20,319 nt of DNA from Propionibacteriaceae bacterium UBA5174 (GTDB lineage: Bacteria; Actinomycetota; Actinomycetes; Propionibacteriales; Propionibacteriaceae), in assembly GCA_002413345.1 (NCBI GenBank), contig DHWU01000072.1, positions 1-20,319 of the forward strand, read 5' to 3'. Positions 1 to 7,552 of the stretch are shown here, one piece after another. A program made the position numbers and the translations under genes. Position 1 is the stretch's first letter. The number at the start of each line of letters is the position of its first letter. The notes under the pieces were generated by a model. It was not told where the DNA came from. It searched no databases and saw only the letters and a list, made by a program, of their open reading frames with translations.

Positions 1-334
1 CCGCCACCCTGCCATAGTCAGTGGCGAAAGGGTTCACCCAAATGTCAGTGATCGGGGCACGCTGATTAGAAACCGCCAATACCTCATCGGTGAGCAGCGA
101 CGTGTCAGCAGGCTTGGTCTTGGCATAGCTGAGCGCAGTAGCAGCATCCCCGGAAGCCAACGCCTGCAGATAGGCCCGCACCGTTGCGGCCGGAACCACC
201 TTAGGCAGGCCAGGCCAGACATAAAGCGCCCCACCCAACACGATGACCAACACCAGCGCGACAACAACCTTCCACCGACGCCCCTTGGCGGGCGGCTTCG
301 GGCCCCCCGTACCCGGCATAGAGTGCGTAATCAT
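1..334 (-). CDS. Membrane-anchored protein, paralogue of its neighbour (partial, cut by window edge)
   Basis: Reading leftward from the ATG at 334, the frame stays open to the window edge, giving 111 residues of an incomplete protein. A basic N-terminus (KPPAKGRRWK) is followed by one hydrophobic segment at about residues 23-38, so a signal anchor or uncleaved signal with the rest outside the membrane is likely. The next stretch (YLQALASGDAATALSYA, then DTSLLTDEVL and APITDI) matches the gene immediately upstream almost residue for residue, so the two are tandem duplicates. The start follows a GAGG ribosome site that overlaps the TGA of the upstream gene, seven bases separate the genes, and they should be co-transcribed. 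The N-terminal anchor plus small extracytoplasmic domain recalls DUF4878/NTF2-like proteins, but that family call is weak. Function unknown. Confidence 0.75.
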   Translation of the reverse strand, partial: MITHSMPGTGGPKPPAKGRRWKVVVALVLVIVLGGALYVWPGLPKVVPAATVRAYLQALASGDAATALSYAKTKPADTSLLTDEVLAVSNQRAPITDIWVNPFATDYGRVA

Positions 335-341
335 CGCTGCC

Positions 342-1313
342 TCACCGCTCGTTTACGAGGATCGTGACACCGGTGCTACTGAACTCACCGATTATCCGAC
401 TGACGCTGGCACTACCCGTCTTCCGCACCCCATCCGTGCCCTTGCAGGAGAAGGGCAGCTCCAAATCGTGGTCTGTTGGGAAGTCGATCCAGGCTTGGTT
501 TCGGCGGTAGTCGCCCGTCAACCGTCGCGATACATATTTTGCAGGAATGGCATCGTCACTCAACTTCGCCCACTCGATGGTCGAATCAACCGCAGTGACG
601 CTGGTGTACAACTCACATCCTGTCGGATGAACCGTCTTCTGCTCCAAGCACGTGGCGAGACTCGCCTTTGCTGCGGCGAGGAGATCAGCCACACCCTTGT
701 CGGTAAGCGCCATGGATGAGGTCTTCACGGCAGTGTCCTCCGGCCCGCCGACCGTGAACTCGTTGTCGAGCACCTCGAACCGATCATCTGGAGAGGTCAC
801 GCGGTAGGACCCCGGGAACACGGTGATCGCCTCACGAGCCACAGCAGCGCCGTTTATCTGCAACGCAAAGCCGCTATTGCCGTAAAACGCTGACGAACCT
901 GGCCAAGCACCCAACCGAGTCGTGACGTAGCTGAGTTTCCACACCGCGCCAACCTTGACCGTGTCGTAGGTTGCCGTGACCGGCGCACCCCCCAAATGAT
1001 ATTTCGCCACCACATCATGGGCGGCATTCTCAGCCACCTCAATGTCAGTAATCGGCGCCATCTTGATCGACTCAGCCAACACCACATCAGTCAACAAACT
1101 CGTGTCATCAGGAGTATTAGCCGCATAGCTCAAAGCAGCCGTCGCATCACCACGAGCCAACGCCGCCAAAAACCCGCCCACCGCCGCCTCAGCAGTATTC
1201 AACCGCAACCACACCACACCACCCACAACAAGAACTAACGCCGCAACACCAACCCCGACCGTCCGCCAACCCAAAACCCACCTACCACGCTCACCCTTAC
1301 CGCCAAAAGCCAC
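342..1313 (-). CDS. Membrane-anchored extracytoplasmic protein, DUF4878/NTF2-like N-terminal part
   Basis: 323 residues from a GTG start (1311-1313) preceded by a GGGGGAG ribosome site six bases away. One strong hydrophobic segment lies at about residues 17-36, so the protein is probably anchored with most of it outside the cell. Residues 44-135 (GGFLAALARGDATAALSYA through APITDI to VWKLSYV) are the part duplicated in the downstream partial gene and resemble small NTF2-like DUF4878 domains. Residues 150-323 are a second region with four cysteines (in CLEQK, GCELY and FSCKG) that I do not recognise; cysteine pairs would suit an exported protein. It follows the unknown 465-aa gene after a 157-nt gap with no clear terminator and is coupled to the next paralogue. 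No enzymatic motif is visible. Confidence 0.8.
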   Translation of the reverse strand: MAFGGKGERGRWVLGWRTVGVGVAALVLVVGGVVWLRLNTAEAAVGGFLAALARGDATAALSYAANTPDDTSLLTDVVLAESIKMAPITDIEVAENAAHDVVAKYHLGGAPVTATYDTVKVGAVWKLSYVTTRLGAWPGSSAFYGNSGFALQINGAAVAREAITVFPGSYRVTSPDDRFEVLDNEFTVGGPEDTAVKTSSMALTDKGVADLLAAAKASLATCLEQKTVHPTGCELYTSVTAVDSTIEWAKLSDDAIPAKYVSRRLTGDYRRNQAWIDFPTDHDLELPFSCKGTDGVRKTGSASVSRIIGEFSSTGVTILVNER

Positions 1314-1470
1314 GAAACTCCCCCTCGTCGGTGAACAGCGTTAACACTAGCGGCGGCCCTGGGCCGAACACCGCCGATCAAAGATGGGACAAACCACCTG
1401 GCAGCCAACAGCGACCATCCCACCTACACGGCGTCCCCCACGAAGCATCCGCAACCTGACATGCGGCCGC

Positions 1471-2868
1471 CTACCTTCCAGCACCGTTCCAAAAGTCGAT
1501 ACCACTGCCTACAGTGGCGGCCTCACCCAGCTCTTCTAGACGCCTCTTATTGTCGTCATCCTGACGCTCTACATAGTCGGCAGCAGCTGCAAGTTCCTTG
1601 GCTGCGAGACCAACCTCACTGGAGACATTTGCATATAGCTCATAGTTCAGCCACGCAAGTTCAGCGAATGACTTCTCGAGTTTACTCGCATCAATGCCGA
1701 CGGAACTATTTCGGGTAAGTTTTCCAGATAGAGACCACTCTTTCACGAGTGGACTCAGCGCATCATAATCCGCTTTCACGTCAACCAGGCCCGGGTCCGC
1801 AATTCCGCGACAAACACCCGGATCAAGCTTGAGGTCGAGCGTTCCAATTGACCCCAATTCGAGATCAAACATGCGCTGCCTTGGATCACGCCAACTAAAG
1901 TCGTCTTTCACTGCACCGAAGCCAGCCACCAAATTATCATTGATGTTATTCTCGGAATCTCTGATCTGCGTGTTGAGCTGCTCGAAATCAGCCGCTAATC
2001 CATCAAGAGCCGAAAACACATCGAAATATTCCTTCTTCGCTCTCCATTCCTCCGGGCAGATGTCGTTGACTAAGCCGATCCCCTTTGACATAACCGAGGC
2101 AACTTCCTTCCCCGCCCCGGGAGCAAATTCACCCACGGCTTCAACCGCCCACCCGGCAATCGCCAACGTAGTCTCGGATGGCATACCCCGCCAAAACACA
2201 CCGATGTTGCACCTCGTATTACTTTCGAGGATATCGGCCACATTCTGCCGCGCCCGCTTCCAGAGAGACGCCTCCGCCGCCGCGTCCACACCACACACCA
2301 CACCGATCGAATACAGACCTTGGGTGAGCGCAGGAAGGCGCCCAAGAAAGTCCTTTTCGAAAGCCGCTATAAGCTTGCCCTGCATACCTGCGAGTTTTAG
2401 CTTGTCGGCCACAGAACCCAAATCATTGAAGATTGGGCCGGTGCCTTGGATTGTGTCTCCGCCTTGCGTGATCGCAATATGCTCCGAGACCTTCTTGCAG
2501 GCGTCTTTCGTTTGACCGATAACACCGGGATCCGGCAGGCCCCGCCAGGGCGCCACCGTGGCATCGACAGAACTACGAATCGCATTAAACGCCTTTGTGA
2601 TCAACAACTGGACCGCGAGCCGTAGAGCCACGTCCGCCCATAAGACCACTTCGCCGCCACCATTTCCTGAAGAGTCAGGGCGAGTGATTTTCGTGACACC
2701 TCGCGGCACCTGAACCGGCCCAAGAGAAGGTATCGGCGCGCCCCAATATTCGGCACCAATGGGTGCGATTGCCACATTGTTAATCGCACACAGATTAAAT
2801 ACGAAGGCGTCAAGCATGTTTCGCTTCAGTGCCCCAACCAGTGTTTCGAACTCATCGTAGGTTGCCAT
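1471..2868 (-). CDS. Hypothetical protein, unrecognised family, in AT-richer DNA
   Basis: 465 residues from the ATG at 2868, chosen because GGGAG lies five bases upstream; an in-frame GTG at 2889 would add seven residues but has no comparable ribosome site. There is no signal peptide or clear membrane segment. The protein is mostly predicted helical, with a long charged C-terminal helical part (about 390-455, rich in Ala, Glu and Lys) that could form coiled coil, and six or so scattered cysteines. I do not recognise a family; the helical, leaderless build would fit a type VII-secreted or toxin-like protein, but no WXG or LXG motif supports that. Two hand-counted 60-base lines in the gene (1621 and 1921) are 47% and 45% GC, against 58% for a line in the 900-aa flavoprotein (6301), which suggests acquisition from elsewhere. 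It may be transcribed with the two membrane-anchored genes downstream. Confidence 0.7.
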   Translation of the reverse strand: MATYDEFETLVGALKRNMLDAFVFNLCAINNVAIAPIGAEYWGAPIPSLGPVQVPRGVTKITRPDSSGNGGGEVVLWADVALRLAVQLLITKAFNAIRSSVDATVAPWRGLPDPGVIGQTKDACKKVSEHIAITQGGDTIQGTGPIFNDLGSVADKLKLAGMQGKLIAAFEKDFLGRLPALTQGLYSIGVVCGVDAAAEASLWKRARQNVADILESNTRCNIGVFWRGMPSETTLAIAGWAVEAVGEFAPGAGKEVASVMSKGIGLVNDICPEEWRAKKEYFDVFSALDGLAADFEQLNTQIRDSENNINDNLVAGFGAVKDDFSWRDPRQRMFDLELGSIGTLDLKLDPGVCRGIADPGLVDVKADYDALSPLVKEWSLSGKLTRNSSVGIDASKLEKSFAELAWLNYELYANVSSEVGLAAKELAAAADYVERQDDDNKRRLEELGEAATVGSGIDFWNGAGR

Positions 2869-3065
2869 GCCGTCTCCCGCCGTAGCCACTCTCGTTATTC
2901 AATCGATCCATGCAATAGTCCCCATTGGGCCCGTTTCCAGGCCGCCCCGCGGACACCATAGCAACTCAAACCAAGCGTGAGGAAGGGGTCCTCACACTTG
3001 GGCCACCAGGCCACTCAGCACCACCCATTTGCGACGGTGCCAAGGGGATGAACCGGGGGTGAGCC

Positions 3066-3170
3066 GGGGACGGTTCCTTTATGCGCAGCTGGTAAAGGAA
3101 CCGTCCCCTTACCCGCAGCTGGTAAAGGAACCGTCCCCTTACCCGCAGCTGGAAAAGGAACCGTCCCCGG
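3066..3170. repeat. Direct repeats (30-bp unit) with an inverted copy forming a long hairpin
   Basis: Two identical 30-base units lie at 3091-3120 and 3121-3150, and a truncated third copy with one change is at 3151-3170. The core of each is TAAAGGAACCGTCCCC. A perfect 16-base inverted copy of the core (GGGGACGGTTCCTTTA) lies at 3066-3081. It can pair with the first core at 3093-3108 across an 11-base loop, or with the later copies over longer loops. Each unit also holds a smaller GGTAA/TTACC inverted repeat. A short GGTATCGGC-type repeat follows at 3169-3196. The 383-nt gap between the divergent genes (2869-3251) holds nothing else I can name. It may be an interspersed repeat related to REP/RAYT-type hairpins, or a regulatory structure ahead of the fascin-like gene. 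Confidence 0.85.
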
Positions 3171-3251
3171 TATCGGCCGGTATCGGCGGTATCGGCACCT
3201 CGCCGGAAATCCTGCCGTAGCGTCGTCGCAAACGACCCGATTGGAGGCAAC

Positions 3252-4397
3252 ATGCAGATCTCACTCAAAGCTCTGGTGAACGGTTCCTATGTCACGTTGA
3301 CGCCGCCTTCGTTCACCAACCTCAAGGCAGCTGGCGACTCATCCGGCGAAGATGCGGCCCGTTTTGAACTGATCAATCAGGACGGAGGCTTGGTCGCGCT
3401 TCGTTCGACCAAGACCGGTAAATACGTTTGCGCACAAGACGCTGGCAAAGCCCCCCTAGTCTGCGATCGAGACGAGGTCGGCGATTGGGAACACTTCGAA
3501 CTGATCAACCTGCTCAACGAGCAGGTAGCCCTACGCGCCCAGATCAACGGCAAGGCGGTCTGCTGCGAAGATCAAGGCCGCGGATTCCTGATCGCCAACC
3601 GCGACTCAGTCGGCGATTGGGAGACCTTCCGGATGGAACGCCATTACCCAGCCGATGAGTTGGTGCACCAACTCGACTTCGTGATCACGATGGGCGATGA
3701 CGATCTGCGCGGTGGCGGTGACAATCTCGATCTGGCGATAGTGACAGCCCAAGGAAGGGTTCTCCCCTACCCCAACATCAATGGCAACGGCGCCTGGGCG
3801 GCCCACACCTACCCACGGGCCTACGTAGTGCTCACCGAACCGATGCCAGCCGAACAGATCACCGCTCTGATTCTCATCAAGACCTCTGGCAGCGGCTTTT
3901 CGATCGACAACTGCGATCTGGCGGCAATCTCGGTGAAATCCGGGGGGCGCCAGATCGCGACCGCTGGCCCAGCCCGGCTCACCGGGTCCAATCCGTGGTT
4001 CATCATTCCGATTGGTTCGACCACCAGGCTACGAATGGTGTTTGCCACCGGCGACGACGATCTGCGGGGCGGCAATGACAATGTGCACGTGCTGGTCGAA
4101 TTCAGTGATCGCCCCAGTCGAATGTTCGACAACGTCAACCAAACCATGCGCTGGCCAGATCAGAGCGTTCATGAGGTCAACTTGGACCTAGGAGCCGGAG
4201 TTGAGATTGACACCGTGACCACGCTGACTGTCATCACCAACTTCGCCGGCGGTTGGAGCGGCGACAACTGGAAAATGGACTGGCTCAAAGTCACTGCCAG
4301 CAAAGGCGACGTCGAGAAAGAAGTGTTCGTCTGCGGCTACCACTACTTCACTGGCGACGACAAGCGGATCGTCCTGAACCGCAGCGACCGCAGCTGA
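3252..4397 (+). CDS. Fascin-like beta-trefoil protein with duplicated acidic C-terminal domain
   Basis: 381 residues; the ATG follows a strong GGAGG five bases upstream. Residues 1-130 show the repeated pattern of fascin-like beta-trefoils: (A)RFELIN, then VALRSTKTGKYVCAQD, then DEVGDWEHFELIN, then VALRAQINGKAVCCED and DSVGDWETFRM. This fold usually binds carbohydrate or protein surfaces. Residues 137-350 contain two related copies of about 100 residues, each opening with GDDDLRGG(G/N)DN (148-158 and 267-277) and closing with a hydrophobic Asp/Asn-containing strand (SIDNCDLAAISV; SGDNWKMDWLKV). The acidic motif could bind calcium, but this is inference. There is no signal peptide or membrane segment, so the protein is cytoplasmic or exported by an unusual route. 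The gene stands alone, and the hairpin at 4497-4524 may end its transcript. Binding rather than catalysis is the best guess. Confidence 0.82.
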   Translation: MQISLKALVNGSYVTLTPPSFTNLKAAGDSSGEDAARFELINQDGGLVALRSTKTGKYVCAQDAGKAPLVCDRDEVGDWEHFELINLLNEQVALRAQINGKAVCCEDQGRGFLIANRDSVGDWETFRMERHYPADELVHQLDFVITMGDDDLRGGGDNLDLAIVTAQGRVLPYPNINGNGAWAAHTYPRAYVVLTEPMPAEQITALILIKTSGSGFSIDNCDLAAISVKSGGRQIATAGPARLTGSNPWFIIPIGSTTRLRMVFATGDDDLRGGNDNVHVLVEFSDRPSRMFDNVNQTMRWPDQSVHEVNLDLGAGVEIDTVTTLTVITNFAGGWSGDNWKMDWLKVTASKGDVEKEVFVCGYHYFTGDDKRIVLNRSDRS

Positions 4398-4430
4398 ACG
4401 ACCCCAGATCAGCCTTCGCGGCCTATCTAA

Positions 4431-4461
4431 CTAGGCAATTCGGCACTGCTTCTAGGCAATT
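4431..4461 (+). repeat. Direct repeat CTAGGCAATT x2, 21 bp apart
   Basis: CTAGGCAATT occurs at 4431-4440 and again at 4452-4461, a spacing of 21 bases, close to two helical turns. It lies in the 372-nt gap between the fascin-like gene and the 900-aa flavoprotein, about 310 bases upstream of the latter's start. A dimeric regulator could bind here, but the distance from the gene is large and chance cannot be excluded. Confidence 0.4.
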
Positions 4462-4496
4462 GGCGTTGGCTTCGCCTATCCTCACTGCACCGATCA

Positions 4497-4524
4497 GCTG
4501 GTTTTCGCTACCGCCGAAACCAGC
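4497..4524 (+). terminator. Possible terminator hairpin after the fascin-like gene
   Basis: GCTGGTTT (4497-4504) pairs perfectly with AAACCAGC (4517-4524); two further CG pairs can form inside after a one-base bulge. No T tract follows on either strand, and the hairpin lies about 100 bases after the stop at 4397, so a terminator role is only plausible. The perfect palindrome CCGACGTCGG follows at 4527-4536. The rest of this gap (to 4769) shows no gene or confident promoter. Confidence 0.35.
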
Positions 4525-4769
4525 CCCCGACGTCGGTGCCAGACCAGGGCATCCGGCCAGCGATGAGGCTCCGACTCTGCACGAGGAAAACTTCGTGCCC
4601 TGAGCGGAGCTGTTTTGTTACGAAATCCTGCACCGTGCCGAGACAGCGACTTACAGTGATCCCGGAAGCGCAACGATGTGGGACGGCAGCGCCACCCTAG
4701 ATCAGCAGGCACGACCGGAGGCCCAGTCATTCAACTGGCCACCACAACACTTGAAGCGGAGAATACCCA

Positions 4770-7472
4770 GTGACCCAGACAGCAGCTGCGGCCCAGATCG
4801 ACTCGATCCAGCAACAACTTCTCACCGAAGAAGGCCGCGAGTCCTTGCTCGAGGAATTCAAGACACCTGAACTCAGCACCGAGTTCATCACGTCGGTCTG
4901 GCAAGTACTGCTCGACGAAAGCGCAGCCAGCCAACCGCTGATGGAGTTCATCTGGGATCTACCCATGGCCCGCAAGCGCGGCTTCATCAAGGCTCTGGAC
5001 ACCAAGCTGTCCGATCGTTACCCGATGTTCGCCGGGCTGAGCGAGAAGTGGCCCTCACTGAACGGCATGGGGCCCTACATTCGCACCCCAGAAGCCCGCA
5101 ACTCCGATTTCGAACTGGTCAACAAGGGCTACCTGGGCTACATGGATTTGGGCTACAGCCGCCGCGAAGTTGAACTGTTCGTTTGGCTGGAGACACTGCG
5201 CGATATGCAGTGCGCCAAAGAGCCCTGCGTCCTCGGCGTGCTAGTCGCTGGCCAGGTCGAGCCGGACGGCGGCTGCCCGGTGAGCGTGAACATCCCCGCA
5301 ATGTTCGAACTCATTGGCACCGGTAAATTCCGCGAAGCGCTGGAGATGCTGGAATCAATCAACCCGCTGCCCAATGTCACCGGCCGGGTCTGCCCCCAGG
5401 AGCTGCAGTGCCAAAGCCACTGCATTCACAAACATTCAATGAGCATCGGCCAGTTGGAATGGTTCTTGCCCGAATGGGAAAAAGTCGCCGAGCCCGAGCA
5501 GCTGAAGGCCCGCTTCGCCGGGCGTCCCAACCCTTGGGTGACCGCCGACCGTCCGCCGGTGGCGATCGTGGGTTCGGGCCCAGCTGGCCTGATCACGGCC
5601 TACTTGTTGGCGGCTGATGGCTTTCCGGTGACCGTGCTGGAAGCATTCCCAGAGCTGGGTGGAGTGCTGCGTTACGGCATTCCCGAGTTCCGCCTACCCA
5701 ACCAGCTCATCGACGATGTGGTGGCCAAGATTCGCGCCCTGGGTGGCCGCTTCGTGACCAACTTCGTGGTTGGTAAGACCGCCACCATCGACCAGCTGCG
5801 CGAAGCCGGTTTCGTGAAGGTCTTCGTCGGCTCCGGCGCTGGCCTGCCACGCTTCCTGAATGTGCCCGGCGAGCATCTGCTGAATGTGATGAGCGCCAAC
5901 GAGTTCCTCACCCGAGTGAATTTGATGCAGGGCCACAAGGCTGACCACGAAACCCCCCTGCCAGTTGTTCCCGGCAAACAGGTGCTGATCATCGGCGGCG
6001 GCAACACTGCCATGGACGCGGCTCGCACGTCCCGACGCCTCGGCGGCAATGTCACCATCGTGTACCGCCGTACGCAGGCCGAAATGCCAGCCCGGGAAGA
6101 AGAGTTGGAGCATGCCCTTGAAGAGGGCATCGTGGTCTCCGAACTGCGTGGCCCGATCGAGTTCCTCGGCGACGACAACACCCACTTCGTGACCACTGCG
6201 GTGGTGGAGAAGATGGAACTGGGCGAACCCGATGATTCGGGACGCCGGCGTCCAGTTGCCACCGGGCAGACCGAGCAGGTGCCGGCCGATCTGGTGATCA
6301 TGGCGCTGGGAAATGACGCCAACCCGATCATCAAAGATTCCGAGCCGCGGCTGAGTGTCAGCAAGTGGGGCACGATCAACCAGGTCAGCACCGATTCAAA
6401 AGAGACCACCCTTCCCGGTGTGTACACCGGTGGTGACGCGGCCCGCGGCGGCTCGACCGCAATCCGGGCAGCCGGGGACGGCCAGTCAGCGGCCAAGGAA
6501 ATGGTCAAGGCCATGGAAGAGCTGACCGACGCCGAGATCAAGTCGCGGGTCGATCAAGCGCTCACCTACACCGACCTGGCCGCCGAGGCGCCGGTGATCA
6601 TGGCCAAGATTCACCTGTCCGATGGCATCGAAGAGTTCGTGATTCGGGCACCAATGGTGGCTCGCACCGCCCAGGCCGGACAGTTCGTCAGGGTCTTGCC
6701 GGACGAAAATGGCGAGTTGATCCCACTCACCCTTGCCGATTGGGACGCCGAAGCCGGCACCATCACTTTGGTTGTGCAGGGCATGGGCACCAGCTCGTTG
6801 CAGATCAACAACATGGCCGTCGGTGAAGCACTCGCCGGGGTGGCGGGCCCGTTGGGCCGGCCAAGCGAATTGGCACGTTACGAGGGCAATCAGACTGTGG
6901 TGTTCACCGCTGGCGGGCTGGGCCTGCCGCCGGTCTACCCGATCATGCGCGAGCACCTTCGCCTGGGCAATCACGTCACCTTGATCTCAGGTTTCCGCAG
7001 CAAGGAACTCATGTTCTGGGACGGCGAAGGCGAGCGGGTCGGCGCTTTGCAGGCCGAGTTCGGGGATCAGCTTGAGGTGATCTACGCCACCAACGACGGC
7101 TCCTTCGGCGTGCACGGCTTCGTCACCACGCCGCTAGAAGAGATGCTGAAGGCCAATCAGGCTGGCCAGGGGCGCAAGATCGCTGAAGTGGTCACCATCG
7201 GACCGCCGCTGATGATGCGGGCAGTCTCGGAGTTGACCCAGCCTTACGGTGCCCACACTGTCGCCAGCCTCAACTCGATCATGGTCGATGCCACTGGCAT
7301 GTGCGGAGCCTGCATGGTGCCGGTGAATGTCGGGGACAAGTTGGTGCGAAAGCACGCCTGCATCGACGGCCCCGAGATTGATGCCCACGCCATCGATTGG
7401 GACAAGTTCCTGCCCCGCTTTGGATTGTTCAAGGCTCAAGAGAAGGACAGCCGCACCCGCAACGGATTCTGA
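4770..7472 (+). CDS. Fused NfnB-NfnA-like flavoprotein (glutamate-synthase-small-chain-like half plus ferredoxin-NADP-reductase-like half)
   Basis: 900 residues from a GTG with GGAG nine bases upstream. Residues 1-120 are an unrecognised extension. Residues 130-235 are the iron-sulphur domain shared by GltD, NfnB and dihydropyrimidine dehydrogenase (C148, C153, C169-P; then GRVCPQELQC with C208, C214, C218). Residues 262-585 are the FAD/NAD(P) part, with VGSGPAG at 267-273, a second Rossmann motif IIGGGNTAMDAA at 407-418 and the FAD-closing TGGDAARGGSTAIRAAGDG. Residues 608-885 match NfnA/PyrK-type reductases: GQFVRV, IPLTLAD, AGGLGLPP, and a C-terminal 2Fe-2S site with C845, C848, C864 and a preceding D840. 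NfnAB performs electron-bifurcating transhydrogenation between NADH, ferredoxin and NADPH; the fusion may do so or pass electrons to another partner. The first canonical cysteine of the N-terminal site is Asp145, and about 12 residues are inserted before C169. No GltB-type large subunit is adjacent. Confidence 0.88.
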   Translation: MTQTAAAAQIDSIQQQLLTEEGRESLLEEFKTPELSTEFITSVWQVLLDESAASQPLMEFIWDLPMARKRGFIKALDTKLSDRYPMFAGLSEKWPSLNGMGPYIRTPEARNSDFELVNKGYLGYMDLGYSRREVELFVWLETLRDMQCAKEPCVLGVLVAGQVEPDGGCPVSVNIPAMFELIGTGKFREALEMLESINPLPNVTGRVCPQELQCQSHCIHKHSMSIGQLEWFLPEWEKVAEPEQLKARFAGRPNPWVTADRPPVAIVGSGPAGLITAYLLAADGFPVTVLEAFPELGGVLRYGIPEFRLPNQLIDDVVAKIRALGGRFVTNFVVGKTATIDQLREAGFVKVFVGSGAGLPRFLNVPGEHLLNVMSANEFLTRVNLMQGHKADHETPLPVVPGKQVLIIGGGNTAMDAARTSRRLGGNVTIVYRRTQAEMPAREEELEHALEEGIVVSELRGPIEFLGDDNTHFVTTAVVEKMELGEPDDSGRRRPVATGQTEQVPADLVIMALGNDANPIIKDSEPRLSVSKWGTINQVSTDSKETTLPGVYTGGDAARGGSTAIRAAGDGQSAAKEMVKAMEELTDAEIKSRVDQALTYTDLAAEAPVIMAKIHLSDGIEEFVIRAPMVARTAQAGQFVRVLPDENGELIPLTLADWDAEAGTITLVVQGMGTSSLQINNMAVGEALAGVAGPLGRPSELARYEGNQTVVFTAGGLGLPPVYPIMREHLRLGNHVTLISGFRSKELMFWDGEGERVGALQAEFGDQLEVIYATNDGSFGVHGFVTTPLEEMLKANQAGQGRKIAEVVTIGPPLMMRAVSELTQPYGAHTVASLNSIMVDATGMCGACMVPVNVGDKLVRKHACIDGPEIDAHAIDWDKFLPRFGLFKAQEKDSRTRNGF

Positions 7473-7496
7473 TTCGAAACTGGCTGATTCAAACAA

Positions 7497-7535
7497 AGTG
7501 CTGGGGGCCTGCCGTGATGGTAGGCCCCCAGCACT
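7497..7535. terminator. Bidirectional hairpin terminator between convergent genes
   Basis: AGTGCTGGGGGCCTGCC (7497-7513) pairs with GGTAGGCCCCCAGCACT (7519-7535): 17 pairs, one of them a G-U wobble, around the 5-base loop GTGAT. It sits between the stop of the flavoprotein (7472) and the stop of the convergent short-chain dehydrogenase (7553). Read leftward, the stem runs straight into TTTGTTTGAA, a fair T-rich tail. Read rightward the tail is poor (GTGTTC), so termination is probably stronger for the dehydrogenase transcript. Confidence 0.85.
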
Positions 7536-7552
7536 GTGTTCAGCACACGTGC

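Noticed and set aside
243..719. 158-codon rightward open frame
   Set aside because: It crosses the ends of the two paralogous leftward genes whose shared sequence and coupled start show that the leftward reading is the real one.
1829..2515. 228-codon rightward open frame
   Set aside because: Antisense to the 465-aa gene, with no ribosome site and Ser/Pro/Ala-rich composition typical of a reverse-strand shadow.
3066..3170. CRISPR array
   Set aside because: The units abut with no spacers, only two and a half copies exist, and no cas genes are nearby.
2966..3268. Small open frames on both strands through the repeat cluster, with periodic QLVKEPSPYP-like or GRFLYQLR-like peptides
   Set aside because: The 30-bp unit is a multiple of three, so any frame through it stays open and looks repetitive. 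The frames have no ribosome site and their peptides come only from the repeat.
5672..6541. 289-codon leftward open frame inside the flavoprotein gene
   Set aside because: Antisense to the conserved FAD/NAD(P) domains, Ser/Pro-rich, with no recognisable domain.
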